In this document: piece by piece, positions 56,095 to 64,000 of the stretch | How positions within the stretch are numbered: position 1 is the first letter of the stretch | Layout of the letters: each line of letters begins with the position of its first letter | From: Saprospiraceae bacterium | GTDB taxonomy: Bacteria; Bacteroidota; Bacteroidia; Chitinophagales; Saprospiraceae | Direction of reading: 5' to 3' | Length of the DNA: 64,000 nucleotides | NCBI GenBank assembly: GCA_016787525.1 | Contig: JAEUUP010000020.1 | Coordinates: 1-64,000 of the forward strand | Translations under genes and position numbers: made by a program | The notes under the pieces: model-generated | Databases searched by the model: none | Seen by the model: only the letters and a program-made list of their open reading frames with translations | Told to the model about the DNA's origin: nothing

Positions 56095-56106
56095 AAATAC
56101 TGAGAG
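56074..56106 (+). repeat. 33-bp direct repeat, copy 2
   Basis: Identical to 55546-55578, including the terminal codons of the PQQ-like family and the degenerate motif. Confidence 0.85.
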
Positions 56107-56138
56107 GCATAACAAAATAAACCCAAAACATCATTAAA

Positions 56139-56180
56139 CCCATATTTTCACATTAAAAACCCATATTTTTACATTAAAAA
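56139..56180 (+). repeat. Tandem 21-bp leader repeat before a lipoprotein gene
   Basis: Two adjacent 21-bp units, each beginning CCCATATTTT and ending ACATTAAAAA, abut the ATG at 56181. A similar double unit lies at about 56865-56905, and a diverged form precedes the gene at 54352. They probably form a shared promoter or leader duplicated with the gene family. Confidence 0.7.
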
Positions 56181-56804
56181 ATGAAAAAGAATCCATTTTT
56201 ATTAATCGTATTTTTATTGAGCCTATTTGCTTGTAAGAAACCAGAACCCGTCAGCCCCGCAACAAAGATAGAAGGGCGAGTGATGGATAGAGGCACTGAA
56301 ATACCTATCACGAATGTACGTGTACGCTGCCTTGAAATCACCTACAATGGCTTTTTGACAAACCCCTCAAAAAGAGTTATCGAATCCGTGCAATCTGATT
56401 CAAATGGACGATTCTCTTTTAGCTTTCAATGGATTGACCCTTCTAAAGACTATGAAGTGGACGTGATACCTGATTTAGAAAAATATTATATTCTGCCTTA
56501 TGTCCAAGGAAAAACGGTTAGGGGGCAAACCAATAAAATTAATTTATTAATGAATCCCTATGCTTGGGTGAAATACAGAATACGTAATATAAACCCTTTT
56601 AACAATAAAGATACTATTCGTACCAGCCCTGGTGTATATATAGGTATGAACATTGATGTCACTGCGTTTGAAAAAACACTTAAAATATGGGATAAACCAG
56701 ATAGTATTGGCTGGCTGGTAACCAAAAATAATATTATGACAAGATATAATAAACCTATAACCCTTATTCCTCGCGATACCGTAGCTTTTGAGATAAACTA
56801 TTAG
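56181..56804 (+). CDS. Lipoprotein with carboxypeptidase-regulatory-like domain
   Basis: The 207-residue protein has a lipoprotein signal (LIVFLLSLFACKKPEP) and a beta-sandwich domain of the carboxypeptidase-regulatory type (KIEGRVMDRGTEIPITNVRVRC, then SDSNGRFSFSFQW). The C-terminal half is not recognised. A motif copy (56822) follows the gene. The context is the same lipoprotein cluster with repeated leaders. Confidence 0.65.
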   Translation: MKKNPFLLIVFLLSLFACKKPEPVSPATKIEGRVMDRGTEIPITNVRVRCLEITYNGFLTNPSKRVIESVQSDSNGRFSFSFQWIDPSKDYEVDVIPDLEKYYILPYVQGKTVRGQTNKINLLMNPYAWVKYRIRNINPFNNKDTIRTSPGVYIGMNIDVTAFEKTLKIWDKPDSIGWLVTKNNIMTRYNKPITLIPRDTVAFEINY

Positions 56805-56864
56805 AAACCGTAACAATAAAAATACTGAGGGGTCACAACAAAGTAAACCCAATACATCATTAAA

Positions 56865-56905
56865 CCCATATTTTCATTAAAAAACCCATATTTTCACATT
56901 AAAAA
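56865..56905 (+). repeat. Second copy of the lipoprotein leader, now upstream of an IS remnant
   Basis: The sequence from the motif (56822) through CATCATTAAACCCATATTTT and the double 21-bp unit repeats the leader of the gene at 56181, but no lipoprotein follows: an IS-like remnant begins 13 bp later. Confidence 0.65.
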
Positions 56906-56917
56906 ATCAAAAAATGA

Positions 56918-57179
56918 GAGCATGTTTAAAAATTTAATTTGGCAAATGGTTTATTTGGGTAAGAGAAACAGAATCATATTTTGAGTAAAAAATGAGCGTC
57001 GGTGCAAAAATACGATGGGTCGTGGAACGCTCTTTTGGATGGCTCAATTTCTTTCGCCGACTTTCAAAAGATTTTGAGCGAAAAGTACAAAATTCTGAAT
57101 CTATGATTCTTTTAGCGCAAATTCAAATTATTCTAAACAGATTGACTAAAGACACCAAATTAAATTTTAAAACACGCTC
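56918..57179 (+). mobile_element. Internally deleted IS5-like element (262 bp)
   Basis: Terminal inverted repeats are GAGCATGTTTAAAAATTTAA (56918-56937) and TTAAATTTTAAAACACGCTC (57160-57179), 18 of 20 matching. Between them is only the 3' end of a transposase gene. The size and ends resemble a MITE derived from its parent IS. No clear target-site duplication is visible. Confidence 0.75.
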
Positions 57180-57183
57180 TTAG
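56992..57183 (+). pseudogene. IS5/DDE transposase C-terminal fragment
   Basis: The 63 codons encode [23 protein letters not shown]..., the C-terminal motif of IS5-type transposases, where the Glu of VER(S/T)F is the catalytic DDE glutamate. The N-terminal two thirds are missing. The frame runs through the right inverted repeat and stops at 57181-57183. Confidence 0.8.
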
Positions 57184-57701
57184 TATTTTTCAAAATCATC
57201 TATTGCGAAAGCGGCTAAATATGTTTTTTCGTCAATCGTTTTATTTTCGTTAGAGTCATAATCCACTACTATTTTCCATACACCGTTTATTTTTCGCATA
57301 AAAACATGGAATTTTCCGTAGCCTTTCCACAGTTCTTTTCCTGTCGCATCAAAGGATTTTAGCTCATAAATGCCCCGTTCTGATGCGATTTTGTCATTAG
57401 CAAAACGTTCGATGAAGCGAAAAGAAATAGATAATTTTTGATTGTCTTTTCTCACACTTGAAAACCAAGCATCTACATTTTCAAAATAATCTTTATAAGT
57501 TGGCAAACGTTTGCCAGTGCCTTCGGCTCTGATGAAGTCGTCAGTTTGTAGGCTTTTGTACTTTTCGGTATTCAAACTACCATAAGCTTCAATGAAAGGC
57601 AGCCAAATATCCCGATTGATTTCTTTTAAATAATCGGTATTGGTTTGAGCTTTAGTGACAAATGAAGCGACTAAAAAGAAGAAAAACAAAGCTTTTTTCA
57701 T
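57180..57701 (-). CDS. Secreted NTF2/SnoaL-like protein
   Basis: The 173-residue protein has a signal peptide ([15 protein letters not shown]) and an NTF2-like fold ([31 protein letters not shown] opening, closing [21 protein letters not shown]). The stop codon TAA overlaps the outer end of the IS remnant, so the element may have set the present 3' end. It is probably co-transcribed with the GH113-like gene 26 bp upstream. Function unknown. Confidence 0.7.
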   Translation of the reverse strand: MKKALFFFFLVASFVTKAQTNTDYLKEINRDIWLPFIEAYGSLNTEKYKSLQTDDFIRAEGTGKRLPTYKDYFENVDAWFSSVRKDNQKLSISFRFIERFANDKIASERGIYELKSFDATGKELWKGYGKFHVFMRKINGVWKIVVDYDSNENKTIDEKTYLAAFAIDDFEKY

Positions 57702-57727
57702 GTTATTTCAGTTTTATTTTATCGAAA

Positions 57728-58753
57728 TTACTTTTCATACCACTTCTGTAAAACGCCAATCGCCTTTTTCCCTTGTGGTGAATAATCTTTAATTTGAGTC
57801 CCCTCAGTTGCTTTCACTTCTGGAAACCATTTCCACAAAAAACCGCCTGCCCACCATTTTTCTTTCCAAAAAACGGAAAACAAAGCGTCAATCGCATTGG
57901 CTTGTGCGTCTTCGTTGATAGCCATATTCCTACGCCTTTTTTCGATTTCCCACGATTGATAGGTGCAACTGTCAATCGGCATATAGCCAAATTCTGTAAA
58001 CAAAACAGGCTTGTTCTGCTTTTTTTGGAAATTGCGAATGGCGGTGATGTGTGGCTGCCATGCTTTTTCGAGTTCAGATACTGAGGGGGTCGCTTTTGGC
58101 ACGAGTGAAAAATAAGCATCAATGCCGATATAATCCAAATCGTTCCAAAAAGTAACGAACTCATATTCATCCCAATTGGCTGCATAAACCAACTGACCTT
58201 TATACACTTTTTTAATTTTAACAATCAAATTTCGCCAAAATTGTGCGCGTTTCATGGCACTTTGTTTTACTTCTGTGCCTATGCACAATAATGATACATG
58301 CGTAGAATCTGCAATTTTAGCAAAGGGTAAAATATAGTTTTCATACTCGGTTTCCCATTTTAGCCAATCGGCATCGGTGGCAAAATCTAAGCCACCAATC
58401 CAACCGCCGCCGACCCAAACTTGTGGTTTGAGCATGACTTTCAGACCTGCTTTGTGTGCAGAATCTATGGTGACTTTTACGCCTTCAAACAATTCGCCCC
58501 AATGGTGTTGCCCAAAACCATCGTAACGTACTGAGGGGATACCCTGTCGTGTAAAACCATAAGGTACAACAGCAATCCACTCAGCATTGACCGATTTGAC
58601 TTCGGTCATTGGCTCATTTTTGAATGGTTCGCGCGGTGCAACGAGGGTCAAACCTTTGATTTTATCGGAATGATGGTTGCGTTTGGCTGTTTGACAATAA
58701 GATTGTGTAAGGATTGAAAAAAGTAAAAAACAGAGAAAAAGGAGGTTTTTCAT
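57728..58753 (-). CDS. GH113-like glycoside hydrolase (beta-mannanase-like), secreted
   Basis: The start at 58753 gives MKNLLFLCFLLFSILTQSYCQ as signal peptide. The 320-residue TIM-barrel body shows LCIGTEVKQSAMKRAQFWRNLI (acid/base Glu in GTE) and PVLFTEFGYMP (nucleophile Glu in TEFG), plus KVMLKPQVWVGGGWIGG near the active site, all as in glycoside hydrolase family 113. Characterised members cleave beta-1,4-mannan. Motif copies 58078 and 58528 are read as TPSV and IPSV; a near copy is at 57799. Confidence 0.85.
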   Translation of the reverse strand: MKNLLFLCFLLFSILTQSYCQTAKRNHHSDKIKGLTLVAPREPFKNEPMTEVKSVNAEWIAVVPYGFTRQGIPSVRYDGFGQHHWGELFEGVKVTIDSAHKAGLKVMLKPQVWVGGGWIGGLDFATDADWLKWETEYENYILPFAKIADSTHVSLLCIGTEVKQSAMKRAQFWRNLIVKIKKVYKGQLVYAANWDEYEFVTFWNDLDYIGIDAYFSLVPKATPSVSELEKAWQPHITAIRNFQKKQNKPVLFTEFGYMPIDSCTYQSWEIEKRRRNMAINEDAQANAIDALFSVFWKEKWWAGGFLWKWFPEVKATEGTQIKDYSPQGKKAIGVLQKWYEK

Positions 58754-58827
58754 AAAGTTTTTTTTAAAATTTGTTTTCAAAAATACACATTATTGGTTGA
58801 ACAGCGCATTTTTTCAGCAAGATTCTT

Positions 58828-59985
58828 TTATTCTTCGTGCAAAGCAATGGCTGGATGAAGCGTCGAGGCTTGACGACTTGGAAGCCATGCACATATGATA
58901 ACGAGCGAATAGATGACGACAACTGCCACTAAGATGCCCAACAGATAAGTGCTGTTTTCGATGTCAAATACATTTAAAAGCGGGAACTGAATGGCAAAAA
59001 ACAAACCTAAGCCAATCGCAAAAGTGGCTAAAACCAACATTTCGCCAATAAAATGAGACAAAATATGGCTTTGGGTAGCACCCATTGCCCGACGAACGCC
59101 AATTTCGTTGCGCCTTCGGGCTATGTTTTGAAACAAAACGCCGAACAAGCCCAAAACAACATTGACGATTAAAAAACCACAAACGATGAAAACGATAGTC
59201 AAAGGGATGGTGTACATTGAGTTTTTATCAGCTTTCATATCGCTGGTATGCAATATTTCAATATTCCAATCCTTGTTTATTTGTCGCAGCGATTTGGCAA
59301 ATTGAGCTTCAAATTCTGCCGATACTGAGGGGTCAACGCGAGCCATGAATGAGGTTTTTGCATCGCGAAAAGGCGAAATAAGCGTGCCCGATAATTCATC
59401 AAAATCAGAAAATTGCTTGAAATTTGCTAAGACTCCGACTACTTTCTGTCTATTTTCTGTTCCTAAAAACTGTCCGATTGGGTTCTCATCACCAAAAATT
59501 TTTTCTTTCATATATTGCGTAATAACCACAGGTGTGACTCTACCTACTGTATCTGTATTTTTGAACCATTCGCCTTGTGCCAATTCCAGTCCCAATACTG
59601 AGGGGGCATTTTCGTCAATGCTTACAAACGAACAATTCACACTGGGTTTACCTTTTGCACCAACGTCGCCTTGACTGTGCGAATTGCCATAAGGGAAGGT
59701 TTCATGCCCAAAAGTGTAGGCTTTGATTTCTTTGAAAGTTTTGAGCTTTTGCTCTAACAATTCTCCATTTTGGCGATTCAAACTGTCACTCAATGAATTA
59801 TAATTGACATAAACTGTCCAAACGTTATCTATATTGATGCCAGAAGGTTGGTTGTAATTTCGAACTAAGTAGGTACTCAAGCTCGCTACTGCGAACAGAA
59901 TGATAAACGCGACAAATATTTCGAGCATGATGAGAAAATTGCTTTTGCGGCGTTTCCAAATCAGTTTAAATAAGTGCTGAATCAT
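58828..59985 (-). CDS. ABC transporter permease, MacB/FtsX type (second permease)
   Basis: The 385-residue protein has one N-terminal helix, a large periplasmic MacB_PCD-like domain (about 45-255) and three C-terminal helices with the FtsX motif (RRRNEIGVRRAMGATQSHILSHFIGE). It forms a heteromeric pair with the next permease upstream on this strand. The Ser-59322 and Ser-59595 motif copies are both read as PSV. It ends the transporter block before the GH113-like gene. Confidence 0.88.
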   Translation of the reverse strand: MIQHLFKLIWKRRKSNFLIMLEIFVAFIILFAVASLSTYLVRNYNQPSGINIDNVWTVYVNYNSLSDSLNRQNGELLEQKLKTFKEIKAYTFGHETFPYGNSHSQGDVGAKGKPSVNCSFVSIDENAPSVLGLELAQGEWFKNTDTVGRVTPVVITQYMKEKIFGDENPIGQFLGTENRQKVVGVLANFKQFSDFDELSGTLISPFRDAKTSFMARVDPSVSAEFEAQFAKSLRQINKDWNIEILHTSDMKADKNSMYTIPLTIVFIVCGFLIVNVVLGLFGVLFQNIARRRNEIGVRRAMGATQSHILSHFIGEMLVLATFAIGLGLFFAIQFPLLNVFDIENSTYLLGILVAVVVIYSLVIICAWLPSRQASTLHPAIALHEE

Positions 59986-60033
59986 GTTTTTTTACTTTAT
60001 TTTTTAGTGAAAAATGGCTGAATACTGAGGGGG

Positions 60034-61323
60034 TTAATTTTTCAACGCCTCGACGACAGGTAGTTTTGACATCCGCCAAGCAGGATATGCCCCTGACATC
60101 AGACCAAATACCAAACTCAGCACCATGGCAACGGCAACAACAAACCAATTGATATTCAAATTCATCGTTTTGATGGGACCAATGCCTTTTGCGTTGACAT
60201 ATAAAATCACTAAAGTGGATAATAAAATGGCAACAAATCCTCCCAATAATGTCAAAATCACATTTTCGATGACAAATTGAACAGTCAAAGTCCCAGCTGA
60301 CGCACCGAAAGCTTTACGGATTCCTATCTCGGAAGCTCGTTCCATGATGCGGCTGATATTGACATTGATGAGATTTAAGGCAGGTAAAAGCATAAAAAGT
60401 AAAGCAAAAATGCTTAAAATAGTGAAAAAGATTGTATCACTACTCGTACTATCAATCATATTGCTTGTAAAACTTTCTGAATATCTTTCGGCATGTGCTA
60501 CTATCGTGTCGGGTTCAAAACCGTCTCCACTGCGTTCAGATTTGCCTAATTTCCGTTGCGCCACATCTTTATCGTTACCCAACGGTACTTTGTGGAGCAT
60601 GTTGATAAAATCGCTTTGAATGTTGGATAGGTCATTCGTTGATTTTGCCAAGATGATGGCATGATAGCGACCACTCAATTCACCCGTTTTCTGCGGGCTT
60701 TTGTCCAAACTGCAAGGCATATAAATATCGCCACCTGCATAGACGGCTGTGATAGGGCTACCTTCAACAACGCCGACAATGCGGTATTGTATATCATCCA
60801 TTTCTAAAGTCTTGCCAACAACAGGCTGGTTTTTGCCAAAATATTGATCTCGTAAATCACCTGTTATTACAACAGCATTATCACTTTTGTCCACATTTTC
60901 AAGCGTTAGCCCTTTTCCTTCCAAGAAATTGAATTGCATAATGTCCCAAAACTCAGCATCTGTGTATTTAATAGACACCTTCCCTTTTTGACCATTCAAA
61001 TAGGTATTCATCGGCACAGCCATTGTTGCCATGCTTACTTTTTCAACCAAAGGCAGGGTTTTGATATAGGTTTTGATAAAAAAAGGACTGAGAGGATTAA
61101 TACTCGAACTGTTATTCGTTTGGTCTAATAATTTTACTCTTTGTACATACAAAGACCGATTGCGATGCACTTCGGGATAGTCGGGTGCAAGCAAACTGTC
61201 AATAAAAGCCGTCAAAACGATGAGTATTGTCAGCGTTAAGCTGATACCAAATAGGCTGATAAAGGTGTAAAACTTACGCCTTTTCATCACTGCCCATGTT
61301 ATTTTTAGGTAGTTTTTAAGCAT
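60034..61323 (-). CDS. ABC transporter permease, MacB/FtsX type (first permease)
   Basis: The start at 61323 gives MLKNYLKITWAVMKRRKFYTFISLFGI, the usual FtsX-type N-terminus. A periplasmic MacB_PCD domain follows and then three C-terminal helices with RIMERASEIGIRKAFGASAGTLTVQFV. The ending AYPAWRMSKLPVVEALKN is typical. The stop codon overlaps a motif copy (60022-60034). Such systems export lipids, peptides or drugs together with a TolC protein and a fusion protein (not in the window). Confidence 0.9.
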   Translation of the reverse strand: MLKNYLKITWAVMKRRKFYTFISLFGISLTLTILIVLTAFIDSLLAPDYPEVHRNRSLYVQRVKLLDQTNNSSSINPLSPFFIKTYIKTLPLVEKVSMATMAVPMNTYLNGQKGKVSIKYTDAEFWDIMQFNFLEGKGLTLENVDKSDNAVVITGDLRDQYFGKNQPVVGKTLEMDDIQYRIVGVVEGSPITAVYAGGDIYMPCSLDKSPQKTGELSGRYHAIILAKSTNDLSNIQSDFINMLHKVPLGNDKDVAQRKLGKSERSGDGFEPDTIVAHAERYSESFTSNMIDSTSSDTIFFTILSIFALLFMLLPALNLINVNISRIMERASEIGIRKAFGASAGTLTVQFVIENVILTLLGGFVAILLSTLVILYVNAKGIGPIKTMNLNINWFVVAVAMVLSLVFGLMSGAYPAWRMSKLPVVEALKN

Positions 61324-61439
61324 TTTTAATGAATTACGATTTAAAAAGTGACGAAATAGCAACTACGAGCATTCATTCGTCTTACTTTTTTACCCCCTCA
61401 GTAAAATCGCAATTCGTAACTTAAAAACTCGCAGTTGAA

Positions 61440-62636
61440 TCACACACGTCTGCCAACATCATAGACAAAGGCTTCTGCCGTTTTGAATCCTTTATATTTC
61501 CAATATTTGCCCAATCGGACTATTACCACATTGGTTTCAGGATTGACGTAAATGTATTGTCCTAAAATACCCTTTGCGATATAAGCCTTCATTTTGGCTG
61601 GCACGACGACGTATTGTTTGTTTTCAGATTTTAAAATTGTTCCTTTTGTTTTGACCCGCTCCGCTTCTGCCGAAAGACTGTCTGGAAATTGCGGAAAACG
61701 CCGCCACATCCACCACTGATTTTTATAAAAACCATTAGCAGCCAATGTGTCGGGCGAACATTTTTCGACCCATGACTGTGGCAAAATTTGCTGTCCATGC
61801 CAATTGCCTTTGTGCAAATAGAGGCTACCAAATCGCGCATAGTCGCGTGCCGTTGCATTGAGGCAGCAAAAACCCTTGACTGTTTGCTTTTTAGGGTCAT
61901 CAATGTTCCACAAAGCCGAACTTTCCATGCCCATGGGTCGCCACATTTTCTCTGTCAAATAGTCCGACAACTTTTTGCCGACCGCTCTTTCGACCACCAT
62001 GCCCAAGAGTTGAGAATTGACACTTTTGTATTCAAACACTTGTCCTGCGGGCTTTTCTACGCTTAAATATTGGACAAATCGGTTCAAATCAGCTGAAAAT
62101 GCCATTTTCCATACATCTGCATTCAAGTTTTGATACTTTTCGCTGAATTTTACGCCACTGCGCATATCCAAAACATGCTGAATGCTGACTTGTGCGAATC
62201 GCGCATCTTTTTTCAACAATTCGGGCAAATAATTCGTAATCGGTTCATCCAAATTCTTGATTTTACCTTCTTGCAACGCAATGCCTGTCAGTGCCGAAGT
62301 GAATGATTTTGCCACCGAATAGGACGGGAACAACTGCACTTCTTCCCAATCGTCCATGTATTTTTCGTACAATAAACTATCATTTCGGATGACCAAAAAA
62401 GCAAATGTTTTACTGTCCAGCAAGGCTGTATCCAAATATGTCACCCAATCTTCATTAGGTCGTTTTTCAGGTGTTTTGTAGCAAAAAGTCTCAAAATTGC
62501 CCGTTTGAACAGGTAAAGCGGGATATTTTTTGATGTCTTTAGGGTCAAGTTTTCTGTATTTGAACCCACGCACCAAATGACAATCGGTCAATAAAATGGT
62601 AGAAAAAAGGCAAGCGACGACGAGCAGTAATCTCAT
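61440..62636 (-). CDS. Class C beta-lactamase-like serine hydrolase
   Basis: The 398-residue protein has a lipoprotein-like signal (VACLFSTILLTDCHL) and a beta-lactamase/esterase domain with SVAKSFTSALTG (SxxK), YKSVNSQ (YxN) and a later HxG-like segment not clearly visible. The family includes esterases, D-aminopeptidases and penicillin-binding enzymes; the actual substrate is unknown. It lies between the ABC ATPase and the permeases of one transporter on the same strand. Intergenic motif copies flank it at both ends (61392, 62735). Confidence 0.82.
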   Translation of the reverse strand: MRLLLVVACLFSTILLTDCHLVRGFKYRKLDPKDIKKYPALPVQTGNFETFCYKTPEKRPNEDWVTYLDTALLDSKTFAFLVIRNDSLLYEKYMDDWEEVQLFPSYSVAKSFTSALTGIALQEGKIKNLDEPITNYLPELLKKDARFAQVSIQHVLDMRSGVKFSEKYQNLNADVWKMAFSADLNRFVQYLSVEKPAGQVFEYKSVNSQLLGMVVERAVGKKLSDYLTEKMWRPMGMESSALWNIDDPKKQTVKGFCCLNATARDYARFGSLYLHKGNWHGQQILPQSWVEKCSPDTLAANGFYKNQWWMWRRFPQFPDSLSAEAERVKTKGTILKSENKQYVVVPAKMKAYIAKGILGQYIYVNPETNVVIVRLGKYWKYKGFKTAEAFVYDVGRRV

Positions 62637-62748
62637 TTTTTACGTTTTAAAAAAGTGAAAATTGAAAGGACAAATAGATGTTCTATAACGTCGAAATTGT
62701 TTTTTTCATCTCTTTTTACGCAAAAAATCTCAATATACTGAGGGGGTA

Positions 62749-63417
62749 CTATGCCACCTGCGAGCCGTCGAACAAGCGTACCAACCGATGCGTGCGCTTC
62801 GCCATATTTTCATCGTGTGTCACCATAACAATGGTCGTACCATCGCTTTTATTCAGGTTTTCCAAAATTTCCATGATTTCGTTGCCCATATTTGAGTCCA
62901 AATTGCCTGTTGGTTCGTCCGCTAAAATGATTGAAGGGTTGCCCACAATCGCCCGTGCAATCGCGACTCTTTGCCTTTGACCACCCGACAATTGTGTTGG
63001 ATAATGCTTCATGCGGTTCGATAAACCTACTTTTTCCAAGGCTTTTGTCGCCAAATCGCGCCTTTCGGATGCCGATACTGAGGGGCGGTAGAGCAAAGGC
63101 AATTCAACATTATCGAGTACCGATAAATCGTTGATGAGATGGTAACTTTGGAAAATAAAACCAATTTTTTGATTTCTAAACGCCGATAACTTTTTATCAG
63201 CAAACGACGTAATAGATTGATTATCAATCTGAATACCACCTTTAGTCGGTTCGTCAAGCAAACCCATAATATTTAAAAGTGTGCTTTTGCCACAACCCGA
63301 TGGACCCATGATAGACAGAAACTCGCCTTTGCTTACTTCAAGGTTGATATTATTCAAAGCGAGGGTTTCAATCGTGTCCGTGCGATAGACTTTTTCAATG
63401 TTCTTTAATGTTATCAT
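62749..63417 (-). CDS. ABC transporter ATP-binding protein, LolD/MacB type
   Basis: The 222-residue protein has Walker A GPSGCGKST, signature LSGGQ, Walker B ILADEPTGNLDS and H-loop VTHDE, with the length of the LolD/MacB class. It should energise the two FtsX-type permeases downstream. It follows the TolC-type gene by 18 bp. Motif copy 63075 encodes RPSVSASE between the Q-loop and the signature. Confidence 0.94.
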   Translation of the reverse strand: MITLKNIEKVYRTDTIETLALNNINLEVSKGEFLSIMGPSGCGKSTLLNIMGLLDEPTKGGIQIDNQSITSFADKKLSAFRNQKIGFIFQSYHLINDLSVLDNVELPLLYRPSVSASERRDLATKALEKVGLSNRMKHYPTQLSGGQRQRVAIARAIVGNPSIILADEPTGNLDSNMGNEIMEILENLNKSDGTTIVMVTHDENMAKRTHRLVRLFDGSQVA

Positions 63418-63435
63418 ATTTTTTGATTGTTTTGA

Positions 63436-64000
63436 TTATCTAATCTTCTCTCCTTTTTCAAAATCATAAAGTGTCAACCAGCGCAACCGGTAAAATGCAG
63501 CCCAATAGTCGCGTAGTACGCCGATAAAATCCCGTTTGGCTTGGTCTTTTTCTGCAAAAGCAATACTTAAATCCGTGATGCTCAAATTCCCTAACACATA
63601 GCGTTCTTGGGCAATTTGATACTTTTCGGAGGCGATTTCATCCGCATTTTTTGTCAAAGCCAGTTGATTTTTGAGCATCTCAAACAAAGTTACTTGCGTG
63701 AAAATAGCTTGTTGAAACGTTTGTTTATCTTGTTCCACAGCATATTGCGTCAATTGTCGTTGTGCCTCGGCTGTTTTGATGCGCGATTGCGAACGCCCCC
63801 AATCAATAATCGGTACAGAGAATAAAATTTGAATATCTTGATAATTTTTAGGACTTTTTACAACCTCTGAAACCGTAGGCGCACTGTTTGAAAAGCCCAA
63901 ATTAGCAACCAAATTGGCGTTGATACCGTTGTCGCCTTTGGCTTTGGCAATCATTCTGTCGGCTTCCATCAAACGGCGACCGAATGCAATCGCATCCGAA
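63436..64000 (-). CDS. TolC family outer membrane efflux protein (C-terminal part)
   Basis: The frame is open to the right edge; the visible 188 residues are the last third of a TolC-like protein. Long helices with QSRIKTAEAQRQLTQYAVEQDKQTFQQAIFTQV and an ending YWAAFYRLRWLTLYDFEKGEKIR fit the outer membrane efflux family. It would form the outer membrane duct for the ABC transporter encoded downstream. The start and a probable fusion-protein gene lie beyond the window. Confidence 0.85.
   Translation of the reverse strand, partial: SDAIAFGRRLMEADRMIAKAKGDNGINANLVANLGFSNSAPTVSEVVKSPKNYQDIQILFSVPIIDWGRSQSRIKTAEAQRQLTQYAVEQDKQTFQQAIFTQVTLFEMLKNQLALTKNADEIASEKYQIAQERYVLGNLSITDLSIAFAEKDQAKRDFIGVLRDYWAAFYRLRWLTLYDFEKGEKIR

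Overview
The window looks like a chromosomal segment of a Bacteroidota (Bacteroidetes) bacterium. The evidence is two secreted proteins with C-terminal T9SS-type sorting domains, LytTR/LytS two-component pairs (one kinase with a long periplasmic propeller), DUF5916, DUF3575, DUF4595 and BRO-N genes, a clade II nos cluster, AT-rich spacers and few clear Shine-Dalgarno sites. I cannot name the genus. No rRNA, tRNA or CRISPR array was found. Both edges cut genes: a DUF5916 barrel at the left and a TolC-type protein at the right.

Layout. 1-3.7 kb: outer membrane DUF5916 protein and a secreted ADP-ribosylglycohydrolase. 3.8-6.4 kb: agmatine-to-putrescine genes aguA and aguB, separated by a doc-type toxin-antitoxin pair. 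6.4-11 kb: LytS/LytTR pair, APC permease, paraoxonase-like protein. 11.7-17.2 kb: five secreted or envelope genes (subunit-like, Ig-like chaperone-like, 903-aa outer membrane barrel, two more small secreted proteins) that resemble a chaperone/usher fibre locus but match no system I can name. 17.4-24.4 kb: 2,4-dienoyl-CoA reductase, a lipoprotein, and a propeller sensor kinase with its LytTR regulator. 24.7-30 kb: four secreted proteins, two with tectonin propellers, one of these also with a metzincin-type zinc site and six Cys-rich repeats. 30.2-35.4 kb: membrane and secreted genes. 35.5-43.5 kb: nitric-oxide/nitrous-oxide island (ric, Rrf2 regulator, cytochrome c, nosZ, a fused membrane-NosL protein, nosD, nosF, nosY) with two matching palindromic operator-like sites. 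43.5-53.6 kb: T9SS cargo, a NtrY-like kinase and a separated NtrC-like regulator, BRO-N, sterol desaturase, a small URI-like/DUF4240 pair, a helical-repeat protein. 54-57.2 kb: a decaying lipoprotein cluster with a repeated leader, a paralogue remnant and an IS5-like remnant. 57.2-64 kb: NTF2-like protein, GH113-like hydrolase, and a MacB-type ABC efflux operon with a class C serine hydrolase inside it.

The strongest unexpected signal runs through everything: a non-palindromic motif, consensus WTACTGAGGGGGT (core TACTGAGGGG). I counted 62 exact core copies, 32 in one orientation and 30 in the other, against well under one expected from a rough base-composition estimate. Forty-two lie inside genes, using all five stop-free reading frames; twenty are intergenic, several sharing the last A of a stop codon. 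Two copies are split at the same point by a 21-bp two-hairpin module. This module also occurs in the first two of three roughly 200-bp inverted-repeat elements whose central stem sequence differs but whose stem length is constant. The distribution resembles DNA uptake sequences of Pasteurellaceae and Neisseria or HIP1 of cyanobacteria, and I know of no such motif described in Bacteroidota.
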